DNA of 64,000 bases from Streptomyces humidus (GTDB lineage: Bacteria > Actinomycetota > Actinomycetes > Streptomycetales > Streptomycetaceae). The notes under the pieces are model-generated. The model did not search any database and was not told where the DNA came from. It saw only the letters and a program-made list of their open reading frames with translations. Position numbers and translations under genes: made by a program. Shown piece by piece: positions 19,128-28,400 of this stretch (positions are counted from its first letter, which is position 1; each line of letters begins with the position of its first letter). The stretch covers positions 124,001 through 188,000 of the forward strand of contig NZ_BMTL01000009.1 in NCBI RefSeq assembly GCF_014649655.1, in the 5' to 3' direction.

Positions 19128-19640
19128 GTGGGGAGCGAGATCTCGGAGGGAGTCCGGTACAGCATCACGCACACCTACGTCACGCTGCGCGTCGGTGACA
19201 GCACACGGACGGCGACGTTGGTCAACGCGGGGGTGGGCAGCCTGGACCGGTTCGCCGAACGGCCCAGCGAGACGAGCGTGTTCTGCGAGCACTGCGATGC
19301 GCGGCTGCGGGTGGTGCTCCGGTCCACTGCCGACATACGGCAGCGGCGGCGCACGCACCGGCTGTTGTGGCCGGTGTGGGCCCTGCTGGCCGTGTTGAGC
19401 GGCTGGGGCTTCGTGCAGGTGGTGCGCACCGGTGACGGCCTGGGGTACGACGACCTGTTCGGCTTGTTCCTCACCGGGGCCGCGGCCGTCCTGCTCGGGT
19501 ACAACACCCTGCGCAGTCTGGTCCTGACCCAGGGCTTCGACACCCCCGAGGTGAACAGGACGGACGACCGGGAGCCGTACGGGGTTCAGCACGGCTGGAC
19601 CACGCCCGGGCAGGCGGACACCGAGGACCGCAGGTCATGA
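19128..19640 (+). CDS. Membrane protein of unknown function with a CxxC pair
   Basis: A 170-residue protein from a GTG with a GGGGAGGCG-type ribosome site. The N-terminal 90 residues look soluble and beta-rich (YSITHTYVTLRVGDSTRTAT) and contain CEHCDARLRV, a possible metal or disulfide site. Two membrane helices follow (WPVWALLAVLSGWGFVQVV and LFGLFLTGAAAVLLGY), then a hydrophilic tail. No family recognised. It is the last gene before the secretion locus and may not belong to it. Confidence 0.65.
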   Translation: MGSEISEGVRYSITHTYVTLRVGDSTRTATLVNAGVGSLDRFAERPSETSVFCEHCDARLRVVLRSTADIRQRRRTHRLLWPVWALLAVLSGWGFVQVVRTGDGLGYDDLFGLFLTGAAAVLLGYNTLRSLVLTQGFDTPEVNRTDDREPYGVQHGWTTPGQADTEDRRS

Positions 19641-20178
19641 GCCGGTAGCCTGCTCGGCTCAACTCAGCTGTGGCGAGTCCGGCGAGGGGGCAGGCGATCG
19701 GCTCGGCGACGTCGTTCGTGCGGGCGCGGCGGCCGTCAGGGCGCGCCGTGAGAGGCCGTGGCGGAGCGCGGCGGCATCGGCTCGCCGCCGTGGCCGGCCG
19801 GCGACTCCGCCCAGCGGCCTGACGGTGCGGCAGGCCGGGTGTGAGGGAGGCTCCCGTGCCGAGGACGTTCAGCATCCACCGCACAGTTGACCGGCGGCGG
19901 CCGCTGAGCCCGCCCGCCGAGCCTCACGGCGTCCTGCCGAGCCCTGCCCCGCCGAGCCTCACGGCATCCCGCCGAGCCCCGTCCCGCCGACCTCTCGATG
20001 CCGTGAACCGTCTCGGTGGGGCACGGGCGGGCCGGTGGTTCCCGGGAGACGGAAGAAAGTGCAGGTCGTTTAAGGGGCGAAAGCTCAGAACTTGCTCAAC
20101 AGGCGGAAGCTACTGAGGAGTTGGGCTCTAATCTCATGCCGTTCCCTCCCAGTGACTCATCACCCCAGGAGCAGGCCC
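19641..20178. other. Upstream region of the secretion locus
   Basis: About 540 bp without a credible gene. It contains a 35-bp tandem repeat (19916-19985) and a less GC-rich stretch near 20060-20130, where the promoter of the ESX-like operon is most likely to lie. No clear promoter could be assigned. Confidence 0.4.
19916..19985 (+). repeat. 35-bp direct repeat, two copies
   Basis: Two 35-base units beginning GCCGAGCCTCACGGC differ at about four positions. A third partial unit (GCCGACCTCTCGATGCCGTG) follows. Position upstream of the first esx-like gene makes a regulatory role possible; no known operator is recognised. Confidence 0.5.
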
Positions 20179-20520
20179 ATGGCAGGCGGCGGACAGCAGT
20201 CGAGCGCACAGTCGACCCGGAACGGCATCCAGGCTCTGGAGTCCGCCCGTAACGGCGTCACGCGGTGCCGTCAGGATGTGGACGCCACACGCGGCGGCCT
20301 CTCCGCGGCGTACAAGGGCAGTGACGGAGGGCAGTTCGGCGAGCTGCTGCGGCTGTGGGACGAGCAGTGCGGCGTCATCCAGAAGAACCTCCAGGAGATG
20401 GTCGTCGCGCTCGAACTGAGCATGAAGCAGCACCAGCAGACCCAGACCTCCGCGGGGGAGGCCATCGTCCAGGCCTCCCACACCTCGGAGGGGATCTTCC
20501 AGCAGCTCAACGGCTCCTGA
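20179..20520 (+). CDS. Esx-like helical protein without WXG
   Basis: A 113-residue helical-hairpin protein, start ATG 20179 behind AGGAG. Size, Gln-rich N-terminus and the turn between two long helices fit the WXG100 superfamily, but the turn reads LSAAYKGSDGGQF: the Trp is replaced by Tyr (YKG). Two Cys residues are present, one in each helix. The next gene encodes a protein with a proper W-x-G turn, and the two likely form a heterodimer of the EsxB/EsxA kind that leaves through the ESX pore. It opens the ESX-like operon. Confidence 0.75.
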   Translation: MAGGGQQSSAQSTRNGIQALESARNGVTRCRQDVDATRGGLSAAYKGSDGGQFGELLRLWDEQCGVIQKNLQEMVVALELSMKQHQQTQTSAGEAIVQASHTSEGIFQQLNGS

Positions 20521-20566
20521 TCCGCCCGCCGACCCTCCCGCACCGACGACCGAGACGAGACGAGTG

Positions 20567-20890
20567 ATGAGCGACAACCTCACCGACGGATACATCTACG
20601 TCGCCTACTCCCATGTGCAGAACGCGGCGGACGACATGGTCGGCCAGACGAAGGCGATCGCCACCACCCTGGCCAACCTGGAAGCGGAACTCAACGAGCT
20701 GAAGAACACCTGGTACGGCGCCGACGCGGACGTGTACCGGCAGAAGCAGGCCATGTGGGACCAGGCCGTGCGGAACATGGAACAGCTGCTGATCTCGCAC
20801 GCCGGTCTGCTGACGGACATCTCCGACAACTACAAGTACAGCGAGAACTCCCTGTCCCAGATGTGGTCCGACGTCACCATCGGCCGCTGA
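20567..20890 (+). CDS. WXG100-family secreted protein (ESAT-6-like)
   Basis: A 107-residue helical protein. I choose ATG 20567 over the GTG three bases earlier. The hairpin turn reads NTWYGADADVYRQK, giving the W-x-G. After the second helix the segment NYKYSENS supplies Y-x-x-x-E, the general ESX export signal, so this is probably the signal-bearing partner of the pair with the protein encoded 46 bp upstream. Small secreted substrate, or carrier for larger partners. Confidence 0.85.
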   Translation: MSDNLTDGYIYVAYSHVQNAADDMVGQTKAIATTLANLEAELNELKNTWYGADADVYRQKQAMWDQAVRNMEQLLISHAGLLTDISDNYKYSENSLSQMWSDVTIGR

Positions 20891-20987
20891 GCCACCCCGG
20901 CCGGCGCGAGCGATCCCCCGCGTTCGCGCCACCGCCCGCCGCCCGGCCCCCGTTCCGGGCGGCGGGCACGCACTCAGGAGACAGACA

Positions 20988-21449
20988 GTGACCGATCTCG
21001 ATCTGACGCACCTCGACGCCAAGGAACTGAAAAGGTTCATCGAAGAGGTGGCCGAGTTCAGCAAGGCGCTGAAGGTGATCCGTGCGGACGCACCGAAGTC
21101 CGGGACGACCCTTTCCGTTCCCTCGCTCAGCAGTCTGGTGGAGGGGCGCACCACCGCCGAGACGCTGAACCAGAACCCGGTCCTCGCCATCGGCACCATG
21201 AGCGGTGACGAACTGACGCACGGCAAGGCCCTCGTCGAGGGGCTGACGAAGGCCGCCCAGGCCGTCGACAAGGTTCTGACGGCACAGCAGACCCTGTTCA
21301 AGGACATCGAGAGCAACCTGCAGACGACCGTCGACACGCTGCTGCGCGACCAGGCCGCCAGTCTGGCCGCCGTCGAGGGGGAGAAGCTGCTCGACGTCTT
21401 CTCGGACATCGAGGCCGACCTGGCCGACGCTTCGTCCTCCCGCTCCTGA
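20988..21449 (+). CDS. Helical ESX-associated protein of unknown function
   Basis: A 153-residue acidic, Cys-free, all-helical protein from GTG 20988 with GGAGAC upstream. Two halves of coiled-coil character are separated by a Ser/Pro-rich stretch (SVPSLSSLVEGR). It resembles proteins annotated as type VII secretion system-associated in Streptomyces, but no motif lets me assign a function. Its place between the WXG100 pair and the large AAWKG protein suggests a chaperone or a further substrate. Confidence 0.6.
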   Translation: MTDLDLTHLDAKELKRFIEEVAEFSKALKVIRADAPKSGTTLSVPSLSSLVEGRTTAETLNQNPVLAIGTMSGDELTHGKALVEGLTKAAQAVDKVLTAQQTLFKDIESNLQTTVDTLLRDQAASLAAVEGEKLLDVFSDIEADLADASSSRS

Positions 21450-21482
21450 GCCGTCCCCTCCTCATCCCGGGAGTCTCCCGCA

Positions 21483-24400
21483 GTGGCTGACAGCACATCC
21501 GTCGACGACGACTACTGGTCCAGGGCCGTCTCCCTGTTCACCGGGTACCCCTTGCCCAACCGCAACGAGCTGTTCGAGAAGCTCAAGAGCGACAAGGACG
21601 TCCCCCTCTACCGGCACGGGATCGAGACCCTGCCGGTGAGGCAGGTGCATCCGGGCGAATACGGCCGGAACGTCCGCTCGGGCGAGGACTACGACGTCGT
21701 CTTCTACACCTCCTCGGGCGGGGACGGCGCGCACGGCGGCGTGAAGATGCGACGGGTCCGGATCGTGTTGATCGGCGTCCTGGCCGACGCGAACGGCCGG
21801 GCCACGTTCTTCGGCGAGAACAAGGACCCTCTGGGCGACCAGTGGAGTGACAACAACACGTTCACCGGCATCGGGGGCAAACAGTGGGACGCCTCCGCCA
21901 TGGCCCAGTACATCTTCGGAGGCCGCAGAGCGCTGGGGGCGCTCACGGGCCAGCACAGCACCAAGGACTTCACCTACGCCGGGCAGTCCGTGGCGGACAG
22001 CAGCGCGGTCGATCTGCGCTCGTTCACCCGCACGGCGCAGTCGTTCGACCGTACGAAGGACTTCTTCGTGCGTCAGGCGGCGACGCTGGAGCAGTGGAAC
22101 AAGGCCCTGGGGTCGGAGCAGGCCGCCTGGCGCGGAAAGGCCGCCGGGGTCTTCCGCGGGCTGATCGAACAGCTGCACAAGAACTACGACGGCTATGCCG
22201 ACCAGCTCGGGGGCCGGGACTACCAGGGCGCACACCTCACGGTCGACGGTTACCGGCCCACGTCCAGGCCCGGTCACGCGGTCACGGTCGCGCAGCGCAA
22301 CCTCCTCGCCCAGGCGAAGGTGCTGGAACGCGCCTGGCAGGACTGGGCCGACTCCGACTGGCACGACCCGCACCGCGTGGTGGTGACCCTGCTGGACGAC
22401 CTGGTCGGATGGTTGATCACCAACAACCTCACCAAGGTGCTCATGACGGCCGGCGGGACCGGCCCCCAGCACTCGCTCCTTCCGCCGATCTTTCACACCG
22501 GAGCCGGCTTCCACCAGGTCCACCCCGTGTACGGCGACCTCAACAAGGACGAGGCCTGGAAGAAGCTGGGCGAGACGGCCGTCAGGAAGTGGCGGGAGTG
22601 GCAGGACTTCTACGTCGAGAAGGACGCCCGCAACGCCCTGGCGCATCTCAGCAATCAGTGGCTGGACGCCGCGAAGGCGGTCGGCGTCCCGCTGCGGACC
22701 AGGTCGACCGAGACACCGACCGAGAGGTTCCAGAAGGAGGAGGCCCGACTCGCGAAGGAGAAGGCCGCGAAGGAGGGCGACTCCCTCAGCAAGACCCTCA
22801 ACAGCCTCGGTGACTTCGGCAAGCAGCTGAACAAGTCCATGGACGACTTCAGCCGTGACATGGGCAAAGGGCTGGGGGGCTTCAGTCAGGAGCTGAACAA
22901 GGGGCTGAACGACTTCGGCCAGGGGATGAACAAGGGGCTGAACGACTTCGGGCAGGGCATGAACAAGGGCCTGGAAGACGTCACCAAGGGCATCGGCGAC
23001 AACGTCAGCGGCCTGAACGAGGGCCTGAAGGGCTTCGGCAACAGTCTGGGGGACGTCTTCGGCGGCGGAGGCGACGGCCGGGGGAACGCCGCGGACGGAG
23101 GCCGTCCGCCGGTCACCTCACCACTGAACGACCTCCTGCCCGGCCTCGGCACGGACACGTCGGACGGGAGCACCGGCGACGCCGTCAGAAACCCCGACGG
23201 CAGCACAACCACCCGCTCCCCCGACGGGACCCTGACCACCACCTACCCCGACGGCACGGTGACGGCGTTCAACCCCTCCACCGGGCTCATGACCACGACC
23301 TCCGCCAACGGGAAGATCAGCACGACCGAGCTGGGCCAGGGGAAGCCGGTCACCAACCCCGACGGCAGCACCACCGTGCTGAATCCGGACGGCTCGCTGA
23401 CCACGAAGTACCCGGACGGGTCGGTCCAGACGATCAGACCCGACGGAACGGTCACCACCACCGACCCCGACGGCTCCGTCCACTCCTCGCAGCTGAATCC
23501 CTCACCGGGCACGGTCACCACGCCCAGCGGCTCCACCACGAAGCTGAACCCGGACGGCACGCTGACGACGACCTTCCCGGACGGTACGAAGGAGACCGTC
23601 GATCCGTCCGCGGGCACGGTCACGACCACCTCGCCGGACGGCACGAAGCACACCGACTCCCTCGCCCCCGGCAAGACGTTCACCAACCCCGACGGCAGCA
23701 CGACCGCCCTGAATCCGGACGGCTCGCTGACCACGAAGTACCCGGACGGGTCGGTCCAGACGATCAGACCCGACGGGACGGTCACCACCACCGACCCCGA
23801 CGGAAAGGTCACCACCACCGACCTGGACGGATCATCCGCCGGAACCGACGCCCCGGGCAAGGGCGGCGCCTCGGGCGGCGGTACGTCCGGTCTGAACGAC
23901 GGTCTGCCCGCGCCGAGTTCGTCCGGCCCGGACAAGCAGGGCCACGACTACGGCGACGACCACGACTTCGACACCTCCGGTCTCGACTTCGGAGGGCTCG
24001 CGGCCACACCGCTCAACCCGGATCTGGCCGGCCTCGGCGGAGCCGGCGCCGGCGCGGCCGGGGAGGCCGGACAGGACTCCTACGAGGAGTACGACAGCAC
24101 CCCGTACGACGGTGGCGCGCTCCGCGCGCCCACGGGTGACGCGGCCGGTTCCCCGGGCGACTCCGCGGCCGGTCAGGGGGCCACCGGCGGCATGCCGCTG
24201 AACCCCATGGCGTTCGGCGGCATGGGCGGCATGGGCGGGATGCCCGGCATGGGCGGAGGCGGGGGCGGAGGCGGCGGCTCGAACGGTGAACGCGTCCGCT
24301 CGGTGCTCGGCGACGGCGACGGCGCCGCACTGCGCCGACGGCCGAGGACCCGGGGGGCCGCGGCGGCCGACGACGAGGAGAACGTCGTCGTCACAAGGGG

Positions 24401-24572
24401 CGGACGGCCCGTCACGACCTCCACCCCGTACGCCCCCGTGGGCGCGGCCGGCGGTCAGGGCGGCCGGTCCACGGAGTCCGGCGACCGCGTGCGGTCGAAC
24501 TGGGGGACGGACGAGGACGACGACGTGTGGGGCACGGACGAGGGAGGCGCTCCGGCGGTGATCGGACGATGA
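21483..24572 (+). CDS. AAWKG-family large ESX-associated protein with PDG repeats
   Basis: A 1,029-residue protein. The N-terminal ~400 residues hold a helical region with EQAAWRGKAAGVFRGLIEQL at about residue 216, the AAWKG-type variant of the WXG motif known from large Streptomyces ESX-locus proteins. At about 440-520 an 11-residue amphipathic repeat (KGLNDFGQGMN) recurs several times. From about 565 to 785 a beta-type repeat dominates (NPDGSTT, YPDGTV and similar). The C-terminus is Gly/Met-rich, then basic. No Cys and no signal peptide. It overlaps the next gene by ATGA. Probably a secreted or cell-surface substrate; a fibre- or stalk-like part is inferred from the repeats. Confidence 0.75.
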   Translation: MADSTSVDDDYWSRAVSLFTGYPLPNRNELFEKLKSDKDVPLYRHGIETLPVRQVHPGEYGRNVRSGEDYDVVFYTSSGGDGAHGGVKMRRVRIVLIGVLADANGRATFFGENKDPLGDQWSDNNTFTGIGGKQWDASAMAQYIFGGRRALGALTGQHSTKDFTYAGQSVADSSAVDLRSFTRTAQSFDRTKDFFVRQAATLEQWNKALGSEQAAWRGKAAGVFRGLIEQLHKNYDGYADQLGGRDYQGAHLTVDGYRPTSRPGHAVTVAQRNLLAQAKVLERAWQDWADSDWHDPHRVVVTLLDDLVGWLITNNLTKVLMTAGGTGPQHSLLPPIFHTGAGFHQVHPVYGDLNKDEAWKKLGETAVRKWREWQDFYVEKDARNALAHLSNQWLDAAKAVGVPLRTRSTETPTERFQKEEARLAKEKAAKEGDSLSKTLNSLGDFGKQLNKSMDDFSRDMGKGLGGFSQELNKGLNDFGQGMNKGLNDFGQGMNKGLEDVTKGIGDNVSGLNEGLKGFGNSLGDVFGGGGDGRGNAADGGRPPVTSPLNDLLPGLGTDTSDGSTGDAVRNPDGSTTTRSPDGTLTTTYPDGTVTAFNPSTGLMTTTSANGKISTTELGQGKPVTNPDGSTTVLNPDGSLTTKYPDGSVQTIRPDGTVTTTDPDGSVHSSQLNPSPGTVTTPSGSTTKLNPDGTLTTTFPDGTKETVDPSAGTVTTTSPDGTKHTDSLAPGKTFTNPDGSTTALNPDGSLTTKYPDGSVQTIRPDGTVTTTDPDGKVTTTDLDGSSAGTDAPGKGGASGGGTSGLNDGLPAPSSSGPDKQGHDYGDDHDFDTSGLDFGGLAATPLNPDLAGLGGAGAGAAGEAGQDSYEEYDSTPYDGGALRAPTGDAAGSPGDSAAGQGATGGMPLNPMAFGGMGGMGGMPGMGGGGGGGGGSNGERVRSVLGDGDGAALRRRPRTRGAAAADDEENVVVTRGGRPVTTSTPYAPVGAAGGQGGRSTESGDRVRSNWGTDEDDDVWGTDEGGAPAVIGR
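22805..23045 (+). repeat. 11-residue amphipathic repeat in the AAWKG protein
   Basis: Units such as KGLNDFGQGMN recur about seven times with variation (KSMDDFSRDMG, KGLEDVTKGIG, EGLKGFGNSLG). Two neighbouring units are nearly identical at DNA level, showing recent expansion. Confidence 0.7.
23185..23830 (+). repeat. PDG beta-repeat region
   Basis: More than twenty short units with PDGS or PDGT followed by a TT or TV strand. A ~130-base block around 23360-23490 recurs almost unchanged at 23690-23810, so part of the array is a recent duplication. Confidence 0.75.
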
Positions 24573-25087
24573 GCGGAGACAGGACGATGAACGACGGCGA
24601 CGGCGGGGACACGCCCCGGGAGACCGCGGCGGCGGCATCGATCGAGCAGCGGCTGGCCCGGGCGATGGCCGAACTCGAAGCCACCCAGCAGGCCGTGGCC
24701 GAGGCGGAGGCGGAACTGCGCCACGCCTCCTGCACCGTGCGCTCCAAGGACCGCGCCGTCGAGGTCACGGTCGGCCACCAGGGCGAGCTGACGGCACTGA
24801 GGTTCCTCGACGGCAAGTACCGCACCATGAGCGCCGGCGACCTCGCCGCCGCCGTCCTGGAGGCGGCGGACCGTGCCCGGACGCAGATGTCCCGGCAGGT
24901 GATGGAGACGTTCGAGCCCTTCACCCGGCCGAGCGACGCCGTGCCCGAGATGACCGGTGTGGACGTCGACTGGGCCGCGATCTTCGGTCCCGGCGTCCAG
25001 GAGGGCGCGCACACCGCATCCGCGCCGTCCAGGAACCGGCTGCGCGACGAGATCCACGAGGACGGGGAGAGCGAGCACGATGTCTGA
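24569..25087 (+). CDS. YbaB/EbfC-like protein of the ESX locus
   Basis: A 172-residue protein whose ATG overlaps the preceding stop. Residues about 25-115 show the YbaB fold pattern: a long helix (IEQRLARAMAELEATQ), strands with SKDRAVEVTVGHQGELTALR, then a second helix (DLAAAVLEAADRARTQMSR). YbaB proteins in general bind DNA, but the paralogues found inside actinobacterial ESX loci are of unknown role and have been suggested to act with the small helical substrates. The last 50 residues are acidic and family-specific. Its end overlaps the next start by eight bases, so production is coupled to the WXG100 protein that follows. Confidence 0.7.
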   Translation: MSGDRTMNDGDGGDTPRETAAAASIEQRLARAMAELEATQQAVAEAEAELRHASCTVRSKDRAVEVTVGHQGELTALRFLDGKYRTMSAGDLAAAVLEAADRARTQMSRQVMETFEPFTRPSDAVPEMTGVDVDWAAIFGPGVQEGAHTASAPSRNRLRDEIHEDGESEHDV

Positions 25088-25436
25088 CACCGGTGGCTCC
25101 TACAGCGCGAACGCGGACGAAGTCCGCAGGGCGGCGGAGCTCATCAACAAGATCGCCGCCATGTCCGGTTCCATCGTCGGCGACTTCGCCGACGGGGCGC
25201 GGGCGACGAGCGGCTGGGAGGGCGACGACAGCTACGGCCGGTCGCTGCGCAAGAACCTGGACAAGGAACGGACGTCGACGACCGACACCGGGAAGGCGGT
25301 GGCCGGCGCGATCGGCGCCGTCTCCCACGGCAGTCTCGAGAACGCGCGGAACATCCTGCGGACCCAGGGCGAGAACCTCGACGCGATCCACCAGTCACGG
25401 GGCACGGGCGGCACCGGCACCGGCAGAAAGAGCTGA
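25080..25436 (+). CDS. WXG100-like protein preceding the giant gene
   Basis: A 118-residue helical protein from ATG 25080, overlapping the YbaB-like gene. The turn reads TSGWEGDDSYGRS, giving a W-x-G, and both flanking helices fit the family. The tail is Gly/Thr-rich (GTGGTGTGRKS). The giant gene starts seven bases after its stop, which is the usual arrangement of a small WXG100 partner and a large toxin with a WXG100-like head; pairing of the two during export is the obvious hypothesis. Confidence 0.75.
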   Translation: MSDTGGSYSANADEVRRAAELINKIAAMSGSIVGDFADGARATSGWEGDDSYGRSLRKNLDKERTSTTDTGKAVAGAIGAVSHGSLENARNILRTQGENLDAIHQSRGTGGTGTGRKS

Positions 25437-25442
25437 CCCGAC

Positions 25443-28400
25443 ATGGCGATCCAGGCCTCGAAGCCGGTGAACAACATGCTGTTCGTCCTCATCGGCGAAC
25501 GGCTCATCCAGGCGAACGAGGACCTGGCCCGCGAGAGCCACGCGCCCTACCGGAAGCTGGCCAGGAATCTGGACGAGCTGTCCGACCTGATCGAGAAGTC
25601 GATCGGCGGCGCGGCCCGGGCGCTGCCGCCCCAGGCCGGGCAGAACTACGTGCGCGCGATGCGCATGTTCGTGGACCAGGGCGGGGCGGCTCCGCTCCAG
25701 CAGTTCTCCCGGCGGCTGGACGAGGTCGCCGACAACAGGGTGAGGACCTCCTACCAGATCAAGGAGGCCAAGTGGCAGATCATCGCCGAGGTGATCCGCC
25801 TCATGGTCGAGCTGGTCGTCGTCTTCGCGCTGTCGGTGTTCAGCGGCGGGGCGGCGGCCGGCCGGGCCGCCGTGGCCAAGGCGCGCAGCCGCGTCGTGAT
25901 CCTCACGCTCATGGACACGCTCATGCGGCACACCCGCATGCTGCCCATCCTCAGCGAGGCGCTGGAGGAGGCGTTCCAGTCGTTCGCGGTGCGCCTGGGC
26001 ATGATCGCCTTCACGGAGGGCGAGTTCAGCCCCAAGGGCTTCGACTGGAAGCAGATCGCGCAGGACGGCGTCTTCGGCGCGTTCGCGGGGGCGTTCATCG
26101 CCCCGATGGCCAAGGGCAGTCAGGGCGTCTTCGACGCGTTCAAGAAGAGCTTCAAGGGGACGTCGGCGGTCAAGAACGTCGCCGACGACGTCATCCCCAA
26201 GATCGGCAAGAAGTCAGGTCCCCCGGTGCACAATCACGTGCCCGGACAGAACCCCGCAGGCAAGACGGTCACGGGGCCGGCCGTACCTGTCGAGCCGGCA
26301 CAGGGGCGGCACCTCTCGGGCGGCAGCCACGCCTTCGGTGAGGCGGGCGGCGAGTCCCTGGCCGAAGTGCTCGGCGGCGGGCTCTTCTACGGCAACTGGT
26401 CCACGTCCCCGGACACGTTCGTCGGCGCGGGCCTGAGCAACCGGTCCGAACACGTCCTCCACACGGGCGCCGTGGGCTCGGGCACGTGGATCAACACCAA
26501 GTTCTCCGTCGACCAGCCCGCTGCCACGGTCAACGGGCCGGACGCCGGCCCGGGCACCGGCGGCGAGGACAAGGACACGACCGGGAAGGACGCCCGTCCG
26601 GGCATTGCGGGGAGCGGTGGGTCCACACACGCCGGCGACGGACCGTCGGACCCTGTCGTCCCCGTTCCCACCGTCAGCGCCGGTCCCACGGTCCCGGGGA
26701 GCCTCGACACGGGAACGCGGCCCGCACCCGGGGCCGAGGGCCCCGCCGCTGCCTCGGACGGCTCCACCGGCCTCGGGGGAACCTCGGTTCCGCAGGCCGC
26801 CACCCCGACGACGCCGTCCTCGGCGGCCCCCGCGAGCCTTACGCCGAGCACGAACACCACGAACGTCCCCGGCAACCGCCCCGGCGCCGGCCAGGGCGAG
26901 AACCCCGACGGCACGCCCGCGCACGACGCCGGAGCCGGGGAGACCGACCCGGACCGGACTCCACCGCTCGCGCCCACAGCGGTCACACCCGCCGCCGTCA
27001 CTCCCGTGACGGCCACGCCGCCGGCCACCACGCCCACGGACGTCCCGGCCGAGGCGCCGCACTCCGGTACGGCTGCCCCTCAGCCGGCCCCCTCGGGCGA
27101 CCCCGCCCACGCCCCCGCGTCACGGCCCGTGCGGACCGTCTCCGGGGACCCGGACACGGCCGGGGACCGTGAGCACGACAGCGACACCGACAGCGATGCC
27201 GCCGTCGGCGAAGAGGGCGCCGACGGCCCTGTGCGGACGGTTTCGGAGACCTCCGCGGGCTCCGTCCCGTCGACCGGGCCGACCCCCGGCCCGGTCAGCA
27301 CGGACGGGCAGTCCACGGACCGCACTCCCCCTCTGGTCCAGCCCGTCCCCGCCGCCGCGCCGCACTCCGCCCCGACGGCTGCCGCGCCGGCCGCCACAGC
27401 CCGGCCCACTGCCGGAGCGCAGACGGTGCCCAAGACCCCTGGGGAGGCAGACGGGGCGGCCCCGGCCCAGGAGGCCGCGGACCCGGTCCAGACGGTGGGC
27501 GGGAACGCGGCGGATCCGGCCCACGACGCCCTGGCTCACGACCCCCTGACTCACGACGCACCGGCCCAGGACGCACTGGCCCACGGTGAGGACGCCGGTG
27601 CGGTGGCGCCTGCCGGACAGGTGCCCACCGTGTCCGGAGCCGTCGCGGGACCCGCGGCCGGCGCCGATGACGGACGGACGGAGGAGCGGAGGCCCGACCG
27701 GCCCGACGTCTCGGAGTCCGACAGCGACACCGCCGTGTCCGCCGGCCCTTCCGGGCGGTCCGTCAAGGGCGAGGCCACCGCGGTCACGCCCGTGACCGTG
27801 GAACCTGCCGCGCAACCCGGCGGCGGGGGCAATGCCGACGGGCAGGAGCCGGGTGCGCTGTGGGGGGCGGGCGAGGTGCGTTCCGAGCGGTGGATTCCCT
27901 ACCGGGCCGGGCAGGGGCCGAAGGGAGAACATCTGGCGGAGGCGTTCGAGTTCGGGTTGAAGGACGGGTCACCCGTGGTGCGGCGGGGGCCCGACAGTTC
28001 GGGAGAGCGGACCGATGTCGGCTACGCATGGGAACGGCATCGGGGAAGCACGCCGGAGCAGGACACCATCCGGCTGACCCGCCGTGTCCTTCTGGTTCCG
28101 AAGGACGGTGTGAGCGAGGCCGAGGTCGCCGAGGTCCGCAAGACGCTCGTCCGGGGCCTGGACCGCCTCGTCAACGAGCCGGGCCACAGGCTGCCGGCCC
28201 TCCAGGACCAGGGCGACGACCGGGGAGAGGCGGGCCCCCGGCTCCAGGTCACCGTCGAGTTCGTCACCTCCGGGGACCGGGCGCACACCGTGGTGGACGT
28301 CGTCAAGGGAAGGCCCGACGACGACGAGCCGATGAGACAGAACGAGTGGTACACCGACGCTGCCGCCGACAAGTACGTTCACGAGATCGTTCACGGCCTG

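Noticed and set aside
23185..23830. CRISPR array
   Set aside because: The repeats are in coding frame, have no spacers of even length, and encode PDG beta-repeats. No cas gene is in the window.
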